From assembly GCF_030689025.1 (NCBI RefSeq), contig NZ_JAUYWA010000011.1:1-64000 (forward strand): a stretch of DNA of 64,000 bases, given 5' to 3'. The notes beneath the pieces are model-generated. The model was given only the letters and a program-made list of their open reading frames with translations, ran no database searches and was not told where the DNA came from. Origin of the DNA: Oceanobacter sp. 1_MG-2023 (GTDB taxonomy: Bacteria; Pseudomonadota; Gammaproteobacteria; Pseudomonadales; Oceanobacteraceae). Shown piece after piece: positions 18,697 to 26,919 of the stretch (position 1 is its first letter; each line of letters starts with the position of its first letter). A program made the position numbers and the translations under genes.

Positions 18697-19208
18697 TAAT
18701 AGGCTCCGTCATTTTTGATCGATTCGGAAATTGAGTAACTGCTCGATGTTGCCGATGCACCCTGCATGGCCTGTTTGCCATCTTCGTGTGCCTGCTCCAG
18801 AGCATCCTGCACTTCCGGTGGCATGTAGTTTTCATCGTGCTTGGCCAATACTTCGGATGCCTGTATCACGCCATGCTCATCCAGCTTGCCCAGTGCCACA
18901 ATACCCTGTCCCTCACGGAACAGGTCGGGCAGGATACCTTCGTAATGAATCGGCACCGTGGCGGCACCATCCGTGACCTGGAACGTAACCGCCAGCCCTT
19001 CTTCATCGCGCTGTACGCTACCGTCAACCACCAGACCACCGGCACGAATGGTGCGCCCTACCGGCACTTCACCATTGGCAATCTGGGTCGGAGTCTGGAA
19101 CAGGTTGATGTTCTGGCTAAGGGAATACATCAACAGCCCCACCGCAACGCCAAAGCCGATCACCAAAAACAGAATCAGCTTCAGCCGTTTCTTCCGTTGT
19201 GGATGCAT
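18696..19208 (-). CDS. ccmE: haem chaperone CcmE
   Basis: 170 residues, one N-terminal membrane anchor (about 10-30) and an OB-fold periplasmic domain. The covalent haem-binding site is in AKHDENYMP: His124 and Tyr128 have the spacing of E. coli His130/Tyr134. It carries haem from CcmC to CcmF. The C-terminal tail after residue 130 is flexible, acidic and Ser-rich. Confidence 0.96.
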   Translation of the reverse strand: MHPQRKKRLKLILFLVIGFGVAVGLLMYSLSQNINLFQTPTQIANGEVPVGRTIRAGGLVVDGSVQRDEEGLAVTFQVTDGAATVPIHYEGILPDLFREGQGIVALGKLDEHGVIQASEVLAKHDENYMPPEVQDALEQAHEDGKQAMQGASATSSSYSISESIKNDGAY

Positions 19209-19209
19209 G

Positions 19210-19428
19210 TCAGTTTTTCTCCTCGTTAACTACGGTTCGGTCAGCGGCCGCTTGTCCGCGACGATCACGGCGTACACGTTGCCCTTGTTCCCGAATCAAA
19301 CGACGGCGCTGCCACATTGGCAGCACCAGATTGGCAATAATTACCAGCGCACTCAGGCCGTAAGACAGCCATACATACAAACCATGACGTCCCATGGCGA
19401 GAAATTCGCCGACACTGTGAAATTCCAT
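19210..19428 (-). CDS. ccmD: haem exporter protein CcmD
   Basis: 72 residues: one membrane segment (about 18-38) followed by a highly basic cytoplasmic tail ([19 protein letters not shown]). CcmD stabilises the CcmABC-CcmE complex. It is read with 1-base spacings to ccmC and ccmE. Annotation pipelines often miss it because of its size. Confidence 0.92.
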   Translation of the reverse strand: MEFHSVGEFLAMGRHGLYVWLSYGLSALVIIANLVLPMWQRRRLIREQGQRVRRDRRGQAAADRTVVNEEKN

Positions 19429-20204
19429 TAGCGACCTCCACCCAGCATTTCCGGCAACGCCTGAACCCAGCTGCGCTTGCGTTCATGCCAGAGAATTTCA
19501 TTACGGGTGCGTAAAATCACCAGCAAGGCAAACAGTACATACGTTGTCAGAATCATGATCAGCAACGGCAATAACATATCCGGGTGCATGCTCGGTTTTT
19601 CTGTCAACTTCAAGGTCGCTGGCTGGTGCAAGGTATTCCACCACTCCACCGAATACTTGATGATGGGAATATTCACCAGCCCAACCAGCGCCAGAATCGC
19701 CGCGCCCTTATGGCTGGCTTCTTCCGACTCAATCGCCCGCTGTAATGCCATCACGCCAAAATACAGGAACAGCAGCAACAACATCGAAGTCAGACGTGCA
19801 TCCCATACCCACCAGGTCCCCCAGGTCGGTTTACCCCAGATCGCGCCGGTCAACAGGGCAATCAGGCAAAAACTGGCACCAATCGGCGCAATCGCCCGCG
19901 CCACCCAGGCCGCCATTTTCATTTTCCAGATCAGGAACACCGCGCCGGCAACCGCCATCATGATGAACGCACTCTGGGCCACCAACGCCGCCGGCACATG
20001 AATATAAATAATGCGAAAGCTGTTGCCCTGCTGATAATCAGCCGGTGCATACAGCAAGCCAAGCACCAGCCCAACCACGCAGCCCACCACAGACAGCAAA
20101 GCCAACCAAAAGATCCATTTTGATGTCAGTTCATAAAACCATTTGGGCGAACCCAGGCGGTGATACAGCCGTACAATCCACTGCCACATAAAATCCCCGA
20201 TCAA
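19428..20204 (-). CDS. ccmC: haem transporter CcmC
   Basis: 258 residues, six predicted membrane segments, with the WWD motif GTWWVWDARLTS at about residues 132-145 and flanking His residues. CcmC loads haem onto CcmE. It overlaps ccmD by one base and lies 10 bp after ccmB. Confidence 0.95.
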   Translation of the reverse strand: MIGDFMWQWIVRLYHRLGSPKWFYELTSKWIFWLALLSVVGCVVGLVLGLLYAPADYQQGNSFRIIYIHVPAALVAQSAFIMMAVAGAVFLIWKMKMAAWVARAIAPIGASFCLIALLTGAIWGKPTWGTWWVWDARLTSMLLLLFLYFGVMALQRAIESEEASHKGAAILALVGLVNIPIIKYSVEWWNTLHQPATLKLTEKPSMHPDMLLPLLIMILTTYVLFALLVILRTRNEILWHERKRSWVQALPEMLGGGR

Positions 20205-20214
20205 AAACGTGCGC

Positions 20215-20883
20215 CTAGCGCGATAAATTCAGTTTCAGTGCCGCTGCCGAAGCGAAGGGCGTCAAACACACAGACAGCGCCAACATGGCGCCCAGAAAAC
20301 CGATCTGGCCATTGTATGCCATCCCCAGTCCGGCGTGATAAACCGCACTGGCAGCAAAGATCAACACCGGTACATACATAGGTAAAATCAATAGACTCAA
20401 TAGCAATCCACCACTGCGCACCCCGGCCGTCAACGCCGCCCCCACAGATCCCAGCAGGCTCAGAATCGGCGTTCCGACCGCCAGGCTCAGTAACATACCG
20501 ATGTAAGCGTCATCAGGCAGCGCCATCATTAATCCCAGCACCGGGGCCATTAATGTCAGAGGCAAACCGCTGCATAGCCAATGCACCAGGGCCTTGGCCA
20601 ACGCCAGCATATAGAGAGATTCCCCCGATGCCAGCCATTGTTCCAATGTGCCGTCTTCAACATCGGCTTTATACAAAGCATCCAGTGACAGCAGCGTCGC
20701 CAGTAAAGCACCGACCCAGATCACCCCACCGGCGATCCGGGACAAGAATTCAGGGTCCGGGTCCACCGCCAGTGGGAACATCGCCACCACCATCAGAAAA
20801 AACATCAACGGATTAAGCCACTCGCCAGGATTACGCCCAGCCAACAGCAGATCCCGCTTGATCGTTGCCATCACCAGGCTCAT
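20215..20883 (-). CDS. ccmB: haem exporter subunit CcmB
   Basis: 222 residues with six predicted membrane helices; the ABC permease partner of CcmA. The DAxxKADVEDGTLEQWL segment is characteristic of CcmB. The complex releases haem-loaded CcmE. Its ATG overlaps the ccmA stop by 4 nt. Confidence 0.94.
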   Translation of the reverse strand: MSLVMATIKRDLLLAGRNPGEWLNPLMFFLMVVAMFPLAVDPDPEFLSRIAGGVIWVGALLATLLSLDALYKADVEDGTLEQWLASGESLYMLALAKALVHWLCSGLPLTLMAPVLGLMMALPDDAYIGMLLSLAVGTPILSLLGSVGAALTAGVRSGGLLLSLLILPMYVPVLIFAASAVYHAGLGMAYNGQIGFLGAMLALSVCLTPFASAAALKLNLSR

Positions 20884-21563
20884 AAGAGTCCTCCGCCCAA
20901 GGCCAGTTCACCCAGATCCAGACGCTTGAGTGACGGAATATTCTGCAACGCATGGTGACTGGTAATAATGACCGCACCGTTGCGGGCAACATGCTGTTGA
21001 ATGCGGGCTTCCAACCAGGCCACCCCAGCAACATCCAGAGCGGTAAAGGGTTCATCCAGAATCCATAGCGGCGCGGGCACAATCGCCAACCGCGACAAAC
21101 CGACACGGCGCTGCTGCCCGGCCGAAAGCTGATTACAGGGCGTTTCTTCATAACCGCCCAGCTCAACATCTTCCAGTGCTTGCCACAGATCATCATCGGT
21201 AATCACCGACGCGGATTCCGTGGACATCCATGGACTGACCAGCCAGCGCAGATTTTCCAGCGGTGTCAGCGCACGCTTGAGCGCCGCCAGATGGCCGAGA
21301 TACAAGCGCTGGCTGGCGTAATCGGCAAACACCTGGGTCAATGGCTCGCCATGCCAGAGCAGATCGCCGTCAAAATCCCGGTTCAGTCCGACCAGCAATC
21401 GTAACAGGGTGGTTTTCCCGGCACCGTTTGGCCCCGCCAGTTGCAGCAAGTCACCATTCTTGACGGTCAGGTTCAAACGCTCGAATAACACCCGGTCATC
21501 ACGCTCGCAGTACAACTCACTCGCACTCAGGGACACACTGTTATCGGTATAACGATTTGCCAT
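20880..21563 (-). CDS. ccmA: haem exporter ATP-binding protein CcmA
   Basis: 227 residues, ABC ATPase: Walker A GPNGAGKTTLLR near residue 40, signature NQLSAGQQRRVGLSRL, and Walker B APLWILDEPFTALD. It is the first gene of the nine-gene ccmABCDEFGHI operon. A TATAAT box is present about 40 bp upstream of the ATG on the minus strand, without an obvious -35. Confidence 0.95.
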   Translation of the reverse strand: MANRYTDNSVSLSASELYCERDDRVLFERLNLTVKNGDLLQLAGPNGAGKTTLLRLLVGLNRDFDGDLLWHGEPLTQVFADYASQRLYLGHLAALKRALTPLENLRWLVSPWMSTESASVITDDDLWQALEDVELGGYEETPCNQLSAGQQRRVGLSRLAIVPAPLWILDEPFTALDVAGVAWLEARIQQHVARNGAVIITSHHALQNIPSLKRLDLGELALGGGLL

Positions 21564-21603
21564 TCAAACCCCGGAAATTGCCATTGCGCATAAAAGCGGG
21601 CGC

Positions 21604-21609
21604 ATTATA
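21604..21609 (-). promoter_or_regulatory. probable -10 box of the ccm operon
   Basis: The minus strand carries a perfect TATAAT, 40 bp before the ccmA ATG, in an otherwise gene-free stretch. No -35 hexamer close to TTGACA is found 16-18 bp upstream, so activator dependence is possible but not shown. Confidence 0.45.
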
Positions 21610-22086
21610 TACAAAAACCCTGTGGACTGTGGCTTGACCCGGATGGGTCCTTCGACCAATTTGCTTCATTCATGAGACGCACGCCAGACCTGGAGCAATA
21701 TCACCCCTACTTTGCCATCAGGTGGAGGATCTCTCCCGACGCAGGCACCCGGCATCACTCAGGTTAGAGGTATGGAACCCGGGCAGGAAAAGCGTGATGC
21801 CTCAGAGCTGATCTATCGCAAGAAAGGCACCAAACGAAGAAAGGCAACAAATTAAAACCCGGGATGAAGATGCCCATTGGCGTTGATGAAGCTATGAGCC
21901 TGACCCACCGCCGCGAATGTTCACAACCTGGCACCTGCTGAAAAGCGGCGCCATGGTGATGAACATTGCAGATCAGGGTTGCCAATTTACTGGGAATTAT
22001 GGGCTGTATCGGGTTGTTTTAGATTGCTGGTTTGGCATAAAGACAGGCAATCGATGGGCTTTTTCAGAGCTTCCTTAAATTGATTG
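21610..22086. other. gene-poor spacer, possible decayed insertion sequence
   Basis: About 480 bp between the ccm operon and the GST gene with no convincing gene. On the plus strand scattered fragments (ELIYRKKGTKRRKATN at about 21800-21850 and ADQGCQFTG near 21965-21995) vaguely recall IS3-type transposases, but the frames are broken and the match is too short to be sure. Confidence 0.3.
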
Positions 22087-22734
22087 TTATGAGTACGACT
22101 CAAAGGGTTTGAGGTCTATACCTTCAATATCGCAAACCGCCTTAATAGTTGGATTTGAGCAAAGACGCTTTAAATAAGCAGCCAGATGCTCAAATTCAAG
22201 AGGGGATTTTTCCAGTGGCAACGACCATTCCGCAAGCATAAACAAAAAATAATCACATGCTGTTAGCGTCCCACCAAGCAAGTATTCATTGCCCTCTAGC
22301 TGGTCGTTGATAATGGATAAGGCGTCTGCAACCCTGTCGCCCTGGGCCGCTACAACATTTGGAATGGTAGCTTCATCATTGGTATGGCGATGAGGATAAT
22401 AGTGAACCATAAGTTCAGCTTGCAGCGTATTATTAAGAAACGCGAGCCACTGATAAAACAAGGGGCGGTTCGGATCACCTGGAGATGGCATCAAATCTGA
22501 TTCAGGGTGTAATTCACAGATGTGAATGCAAATGGCCGGACTTTCAAAAACGGGCTGCTCATTAACAACCAGAGTCGGAATTCGCCCTACAGGGTTGAGC
22601 CTGAGATAATCTTCAGATTTTTGAGCATTTGACGTCTTATCGACCAACAACAACTCATAATCTGCTTTTAAGTGATGAAGTAAAAAATGAGGAGCCAGGC
22701 TCGCATTGTTTGGGTAGTAATAAAGTTTGAACAA
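22087..22734 (-). CDS. glutathione S-transferase family protein
   Basis: About 215 residues from a TTG start at 22734, chosen because AGGA lies seven bases upstream and translation then begins MFKLYYYPNNASLAPH, the normal GST N-terminus; an in-frame ATG lies 12 codons earlier. The thioredoxin-fold N-domain has the NPVGRIPTL and ESPAICIHI signatures of the glutathione site, followed by an all-helical C-domain. Substrate unknown. The gene is more AT-rich than its neighbours, as is the next upstream gene, suggesting recent acquisition. Confidence 0.85.
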   Translation of the reverse strand: MFKLYYYPNNASLAPHFLLHHLKADYELLLVDKTSNAQKSEDYLRLNPVGRIPTLVVNEQPVFESPAICIHICELHPESDLMPSPGDPNRPLFYQWLAFLNNTLQAELMVHYYPHRHTNDEATIPNVVAAQGDRVADALSIINDQLEGNEYLLGGTLTACDYFLFMLAEWSLPLEKSPLEFEHLAAYLKRLCSNPTIKAVCDIEGIDLKPFESYS

Positions 22735-22774
22735 AATAAATTCCTGATCACCAAAAGTACAGACATTCATAACG

Positions 22775-22802
22775 AGCCTGTAGAAAAACCTGATTTCAGG
22801 TA
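22775..22802 (-). repeat. hairpin repeat, copy A (mobile-element tail-like)
   Basis: Contains TGTAGAAAAACCTGA with a short CCTGA/TCAGG hairpin followed by T-rich sequence on the minus strand. A near copy in the same orientation lies at 23465-23492, next to a transposase C-terminal remnant. The two copies bracket the GyrI-like gene. Confidence 0.5.
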
Positions 22803-22985
22803 GTCTTTCCCGCCACCTGCTCGTTCTCTGTTGTTTATTTCCGATTGCCCGTTTTAACCCACAATCGCTTGTTAATTCTGTATTTCAGGTTTTGCTGCCT
22901 GTAAGCCAGACCGTCAGATAACCGACGACAGCTGGCTCTGATAATGATTAATACAGAACAACAAACACCCGTGCCAACTATACAG

Positions 22986-23435
22986 CTATAGCACGGCTAT
23001 ATGAACTTCAATTGCATCGGCACTGGGGTAATATTCAAAGTCAGTTGAATAAACCCTTTTATATTCAGAACCAGGGTTGGAAAAATATTCCCAAATTTCC
23101 GTCCATGCATCAATAGCTATTTGAGGCATATTTCCCTTATGAGAAAACACCAAATATTTGGCCGCTGGAATAACTCTCTGCTTTAAACTCACATCAGGCG
23201 GCAGTGATTGACCATCAAAACCGGCAAGCACCGTAAATTCTCCAGTATGGTCAGACTCATAATCGGAATATACACCGTATACTCTTTCACCATTTTTATA
23301 ATCGACTGGCACAGCTTCATCAAATGCTTGCCATAAAGCAGGAATTTTACCTTTATCAGGACTCATTTCCGCTGCGTTATCGGTTCTGACCTCTAACCCA
23401 TGAATAACCTTGCTTGCAACATGTCTCAACTCCAC
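22986..23435 (-). CDS. GyrI-like/AraC effector-binding domain protein
   Basis: About 149 residues with no helix-turn-helix: a free-standing effector-binding domain (SHV fold, as in GyrI/SbmC, BmrR and Rob). Typical features are the paired beta-strand/helix repeats: VYGVYSDYESDHTGEFTVLAGF, the YLVFSHKG strand, IDAWTEIWEYF and a YSTDFEYYP segment near the end. Such proteins bind small cationic molecules or inhibit gyrase. Two adjacent GTG codons (23438, 23435) are possible; the second has GGAG at seven bases. AT-rich, probably acquired with the GST gene. Confidence 0.8.
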   Translation of the reverse strand: MELRHVASKVIHGLEVRTDNAAEMSPDKGKIPALWQAFDEAVPVDYKNGERVYGVYSDYESDHTGEFTVLAGFDGQSLPPDVSLKQRVIPAAKYLVFSHKGNMPQIAIDAWTEIWEYFSNPGSEYKRVYSTDFEYYPSADAIEVHIAVL

Positions 23436-23464
23436 CACAACGCTCCTTTAGTTACACAGCCAGC

Positions 23465-23492
23465 TTGTAGAAAAACCTGACTTCAGCCAGGT
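23465..23492 (-). repeat. hairpin repeat, copy B, at end of transposase remnant
   Basis: Near-identical to copy A at 22775-22802 (shared TGTAGAAAAACCTGA core) and directly follows the stop of the transposase C-terminal fragment on the minus strand, as the right end of an insertion sequence would. Confidence 0.5.
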
Positions 23493-23505
23493 TTTATCAT
23501 GCTTT

Positions 23506-23619
23506 TCATGCTTGCGTTAATACGGTCTTCGCCCTGCCGCTTTGCTCTTGCTGGCAGGGCTGACCGTATTTTGCCAGTTCTTCTACGTTGTGCACCAGGC
23601 AATAAAGCTGCCATTGCTC
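23506..23619 (-). pseudogene. C-terminal remnant of an IS1182/IS5-like transposase
   Basis: An open segment of 37 codons reading EQWQLYCLVHNVEELAKYG and ending in TGA resembles the C-termini of IS1182-type transposases, which end in a QW(Q/K)LYCLVHNIEK-like helix. The frame is closed by TGA two codons upstream, right where the tetR coding region ends. The rest of the element is gone. Family naming is by memory of the motif, not by search. Confidence 0.5.
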
Positions 23620-23634
23620 CGGTCAGGCCAAGCC

Positions 23635-24297
23635 TCAGACGAGATCAACAACCCGCACCTTGACCGCTTCCACCAGCCAGTCGGTATGGGTTCGCACCAT
23701 ATCTTCCGGGATCAGGTCCACCCCTTCCAGCAGCTGTGGCAGGGCCTGGTATTGATAACAGTCGACCAAACCATGAATCGCTGTCAGGAAGTACAGCGTC
23801 ACTCGCTGACGCTCGACGTCCGTCCGCTGTGCCAGGCCGTCAATGGCGTCCGTCAATAACATCTGGGCCTGGTGTTGCCATTCGTCCAGTAGCCGCGCCA
23901 GCTGCCGGGTGACACCCCCATCGTCGTCCCCTGTCGAACCCGGACGAATCCGTGGCGGCTGAAACATCAGTTGGTAATAACCAGCATAGTCTCTGGCGAA
24001 ACAGGTCAGTTGATGGGCCAGACGATGCAGCGAATCCACTGCATCCTGGCTATCCATCAGCGCCAGTCGTGTATTCTGGAACAGCATTTCAAAACCCCGG
24101 CGACGGATATGCAGCAGCAAGGATTCCTTACTGGGGAAGTAGTTATAAATATTGCTGGCTGTCATCCCTAACTCAGCCGCCAATTTACGCATGGAGAGAT
24201 AATGAAAACCGACATCGGCCATGATGGAAGCAGCACTATCCATAATGCGCTCACGTTGATGAGCGATTTCTTCCGCTGAAAATGGCTTCTTGGGCAT
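23635..24297 (-). CDS. TetR-family transcriptional regulator
   Basis: 220 residues. The N-terminal helix-turn-helix spans about 20-60 (IMDSAASIMADVGFHYLSMR, then KLAAELGMTASNIYNYFPSKESLL), the classic TetR pattern. The C-terminal half is a ligand-binding helical bundle with a C-terminal TetR_C-like segment. It stands alone; its likely target is unclear because the flanks are a transposase remnant and hemN. The last codons abut the remnant, so the native C-terminus may have been changed. Confidence 0.88.
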   Translation of the reverse strand: MPKKPFSAEEIAHQRERIMDSAASIMADVGFHYLSMRKLAAELGMTASNIYNYFPSKESLLLHIRRRGFEMLFQNTRLALMDSQDAVDSLHRLAHQLTCFARDYAGYYQLMFQPPRIRPGSTGDDDGGVTRQLARLLDEWQHQAQMLLTDAIDGLAQRTDVERQRVTLYFLTAIHGLVDCYQYQALPQLLEGVDLIPEDMVRTHTDWLVEAVKVRVVDLV

Positions 24298-24710
24298 GAC
24301 GACTCCTGGTCGTTACTATAAAAAGGACGGGCGGGTTCAAGCTTATACCCGAGTACCAAACACATCAGGTTAACGACTACCAACATCAAATCAAGTCAGG
24401 CTAACTAGCGAAACGTCGTATTGGCATGCTTGGGGCCATTAATCTGACTCTGCATGGCTAGGCGGGGCAGCGATGAAACAGATGCTCCGGCAAGCATAAC
24501 GACCTGACTCCGTTCTTCTATTGATACAAGGCAATTCAAGCGCTTGCCAACTTATTTATCATTCGTTCATGTAACAGTTTACTGCACTGCCTTGGGTCAG
24601 GCTGTTGGGCTGATGATGCGACAGCATGCCACACCGGTGCTTGCCAGCCAGTCACACACCCGATGACCACCCTCCCTGCAGACCGCCAGCCATCACGAGG
24701 TAACTTCAGC
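24298..24710. other. tetR-hemN intergenic region
   Basis: 413 bp between divergent genes. It holds an Anr/FNR-like half-palindrome at 24521-24534 and no other recognisable structure or gene. Confidence 0.5.
24521..24534 (+). promoter_or_regulatory. possible Anr/FNR site upstream of hemN
   Basis: TTGAT-ACAA-GGCAA: the first half matches TTGAT exactly, the second half matches 3 of 5 bases of ATCAA. hemN is a known Anr/FNR target in Pseudomonas and enterics, which makes the weak site more credible. It lies about 177 bp before the chosen start. Confidence 0.35.
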
Positions 24711-26105
24711 ATGAATCACACCGTCTCCTGGGATCCCCTGCTGATCCAGCGCTACAATCGCCCGGGGCCACGCTATACCTCCTATCCGACGGCTGTGGAG
24801 TTCTTGCCGCTCGAAAACGACACTCTCGAACGTGAAGCCTATGCCAGGCGTGATCCACAGCGGCCGCTGTCCCTGTACCTGCATATCCCCTTCTGTCGTC
24901 ACGTTTGCTACTACTGTGGTTGCAACAAGATTGTGACCAAGGACATGAGCCGGGCAGCCCCTTACCTCGACTATCTCAAGGCAGAAATCCGCCGTAAACA
25001 TGCGCTGCTGGCCAGCGCGAATAACGGTCGCCTGGCCCCTGTCGAACAGCTGCATCTGGGCGGTGGCACGCCCACCTTTCTCAGTGATGAGCAACTGCAG
25101 GATCTGGTGACTTTCCTGCGTGACACATTCGAGTTCAGTGATGCTGAAGACGCGGACTATTCCATCGAGATCGACCCGCGCGAACTGCGCCCCGGTACCC
25201 TGACGCTGTTGCGCCAACTGGGCTTTAATCGCCTCAGTTATGGGGTGCAGGATTTACAGCCCGACGTCCAGCAAGCGGTTAACCGCCTGCAACCTGAAGC
25301 CATGATCCGGTCGGTTATGTCGGAAGCACGGGCACTGGGTTTCCGCTCCATCAATATTGATCTGATCTATGGTCTGCCACACCAAACCCGTGACAGCTTT
25401 GACCAGACGCTGGACACCATGATCGAGTTAAACCCGGATCGTTTGTCCGTGTTCAATTACGCTCATTTACCTGAACGCTTCAAACCACAGCGTCGCATCA
25501 ATGCCGACGATCTGCCATCCGCTCAGGAAAAGCTGACCATTCTCGGGCACTGCATCCAGCGCCTGACTGCCGCTGGCTATCACTATATCGGTATGGATCA
25601 CTTTGCCCGCCCGAATGACGAGCTGGCATTGGCTCAGGCCAATGGTAGCTTGCACCGCAACTTCCAGGGTTACACCACTCATGGTGACTGTGACCTGCTG
25701 GGTTTTGGTGTCTCTTCCATCAGTCAGATTGGCGATTATTACCTGCAAAACCAGGTACGTATGGATGACTACTGCGCCGCCCTCGACAACCAGCAATTGC
25801 CATCCAGCAAATGCTGCCAGGTCACCCGCGATGACCAGATCCGCCGTCGGGTTATCAGCGAATTACTCTGTCACCTGCGGGTCGACTTCAGCGCCATCGA
25901 CGCCGAATTCAACATTAACAGCCATGATTATCTGCTGTCTTCGCTGCAACGCCTGGAGCCCATGGTGAACGATGGTCTGGTCAGTATTAGCGCCGATGGT
26001 GTATCCATTCGTGACAAAGGCCAGCTATTGGTGCGTAATGCCTGCATGGCATTTGACGAGTATATTTACCAACATGAGCAACAACGCTTCTCCAAAGCGA
26101 TCTGA
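24711..26105 (+). CDS. hemN: oxygen-independent coproporphyrinogen III dehydrogenase
   Basis: 464 residues from the ATG at 24711. The radical-SAM iron-sulfur motif lies in YLHIPFCRHVCYYCGCN, with Cys62, 66, 69 and the additional Cys71 of true HemN. LHLGGGTPTF, SIEIDPRE and FNRLSYGVQD are HemN signatures. It converts coproporphyrinogen III to protoporphyrinogen IX without oxygen. A longer frame opens at 24663, but the N-terminus starting MNHTVSWDP fits the family. The following thioredoxin-like gene starts inside its 3' end. Confidence 0.95.
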   Translation: MNHTVSWDPLLIQRYNRPGPRYTSYPTAVEFLPLENDTLEREAYARRDPQRPLSLYLHIPFCRHVCYYCGCNKIVTKDMSRAAPYLDYLKAEIRRKHALLASANNGRLAPVEQLHLGGGTPTFLSDEQLQDLVTFLRDTFEFSDAEDADYSIEIDPRELRPGTLTLLRQLGFNRLSYGVQDLQPDVQQAVNRLQPEAMIRSVMSEARALGFRSINIDLIYGLPHQTRDSFDQTLDTMIELNPDRLSVFNYAHLPERFKPQRRINADDLPSAQEKLTILGHCIQRLTAAGYHYIGMDHFARPNDELALAQANGSLHRNFQGYTTHGDCDLLGFGVSSISQIGDYYLQNQVRMDDYCAALDNQQLPSSKCCQVTRDDQIRRRVISELLCHLRVDFSAIDAEFNINSHDYLLSSLQRLEPMVNDGLVSISADGVSIRDKGQLLVRNACMAFDEYIYQHEQQRFSKAI

Positions 26106-26634
26106 ATCCCGCTGGCGACAAAACTATCAGGCCAGGCCCCGGTGGCAACGCTGGGGACTGGAACTGTTATTGATGGTGGTGGTGATGACCTTGCTCAGCC
26201 AATGGCTCGGCCGTCACCTGCTCGACCGGAATACCCCGTTCCCCGACATTTACCTGTCTGACCTGCACGGGCAACCCGTACCGTTCCCGGATACCACCCA
26301 GCCACCCCAGACCACGCTGGTGTATTTGTTTGCGCCCTGGTGCAGTGTTTGCCGGGTCAGTATGCCGACCCTGCCATGGGTCGAAAGCGACAATATTCGT
26401 ATTATTGCCATCGCTCTGGATTGGCGCCAAAAGTCAGAAGTGACCGATATGGTCCAATCCGTTGGTTACGCCGGCACCACGCTGCTGGGTGATCCGGCAA
26501 CGGCCAAAAAGTTGAATATTCAAGGATATCCCAGTTATTACGTTATCGATAAAAACGGCGCCGTCCGTTTTGCCGATCAAGGGCTGAGCACCTTGCCAGG
26601 CCTCTGGTTACGGACTCGTCTGGCTGACTGGTAA
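26074..26634 (+). CDS. membrane-anchored thioredoxin-like protein (TlpA/DsbE type)
   Basis: 186 residues from the ATG at 26074, which overlaps the hemN 3' end by 32 nt in another frame. One N-terminal membrane segment (about 28-46), then a periplasmic thioredoxin fold with FAPWCSVC (Cys90, Cys93) and the cis-Pro loop QGYPSYYVID. It resembles ScsD/TlpA proteins that reduce periplasmic disulfides. The partner is unknown; no scsABC genes lie nearby. Confidence 0.85.
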   Translation: MSNNASPKRSESRWRQNYQARPRWQRWGLELLLMVVVMTLLSQWLGRHLLDRNTPFPDIYLSDLHGQPVPFPDTTQPPQTTLVYLFAPWCSVCRVSMPTLPWVESDNIRIIAIALDWRQKSEVTDMVQSVGYAGTTLLGDPATAKKLNIQGYPSYYVIDKNGAVRFADQGLSTLPGLWLRTRLADW

Positions 26635-26785
26635 GCCCCTCTGGCTGATATTCCGCGCCTGCCAAGGAACTCCGGCCTCGTTACTCCTTCAAAGTCTGCA
26701 TTCTGACCCATACGCCGATTCCGTCGTGCATAACGTCTCCGTTGCCTCTGTCCAACCTCTAAGGCGTCTCAGTTTTGAAATATTT

Positions 26786-26803
26786 TTGTCATAAATGATT
26801 CAC
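26786..26803 (+). promoter_or_regulatory. Pho-box-like site 1 upstream of the olsB-type gene
   Basis: TTGTCATAAATGATTCAC matches 14 of 18 positions of the PhoB consensus CTGTCATAWAWCTGTCAY, including the whole TGTCATAAAT block. It lies 117 bp before the chosen start codon. A second site follows at 26854-26871 in the same orientation. Confidence 0.55.
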
Positions 26804-26853
26804 GAATGGCATGACTCCCAATACCATCACACCCCTTGGAACGAATGTCGGAT

Positions 26854-26871
26854 ATGTCACCCAAATGTCAT
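26854..26871 (+). promoter_or_regulatory. Pho-box-like site 2 upstream of the olsB-type gene
   Basis: ATGTCACCCAAATGTCAT has two TGTCA direct repeats exactly 11 bp apart, the geometry of a Pho box; 13 of 18 consensus positions match. It ends 49 bp before the start codon. Confidence 0.5.
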
Positions 26872-26919
26872 ACCCAAGCCGTAAATTTGGCCGGATTAAC
26901 TCAACCATCAGGTGTCACT

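Noticed and set aside
22771-23470. GST and GyrI-like genes as integron cassettes
   Set aside because: Free-standing effector-binding proteins are common integron cassettes, but no attC site with paired RYYYAAC/GTTRRRY cores and proper spacing was found on either side.
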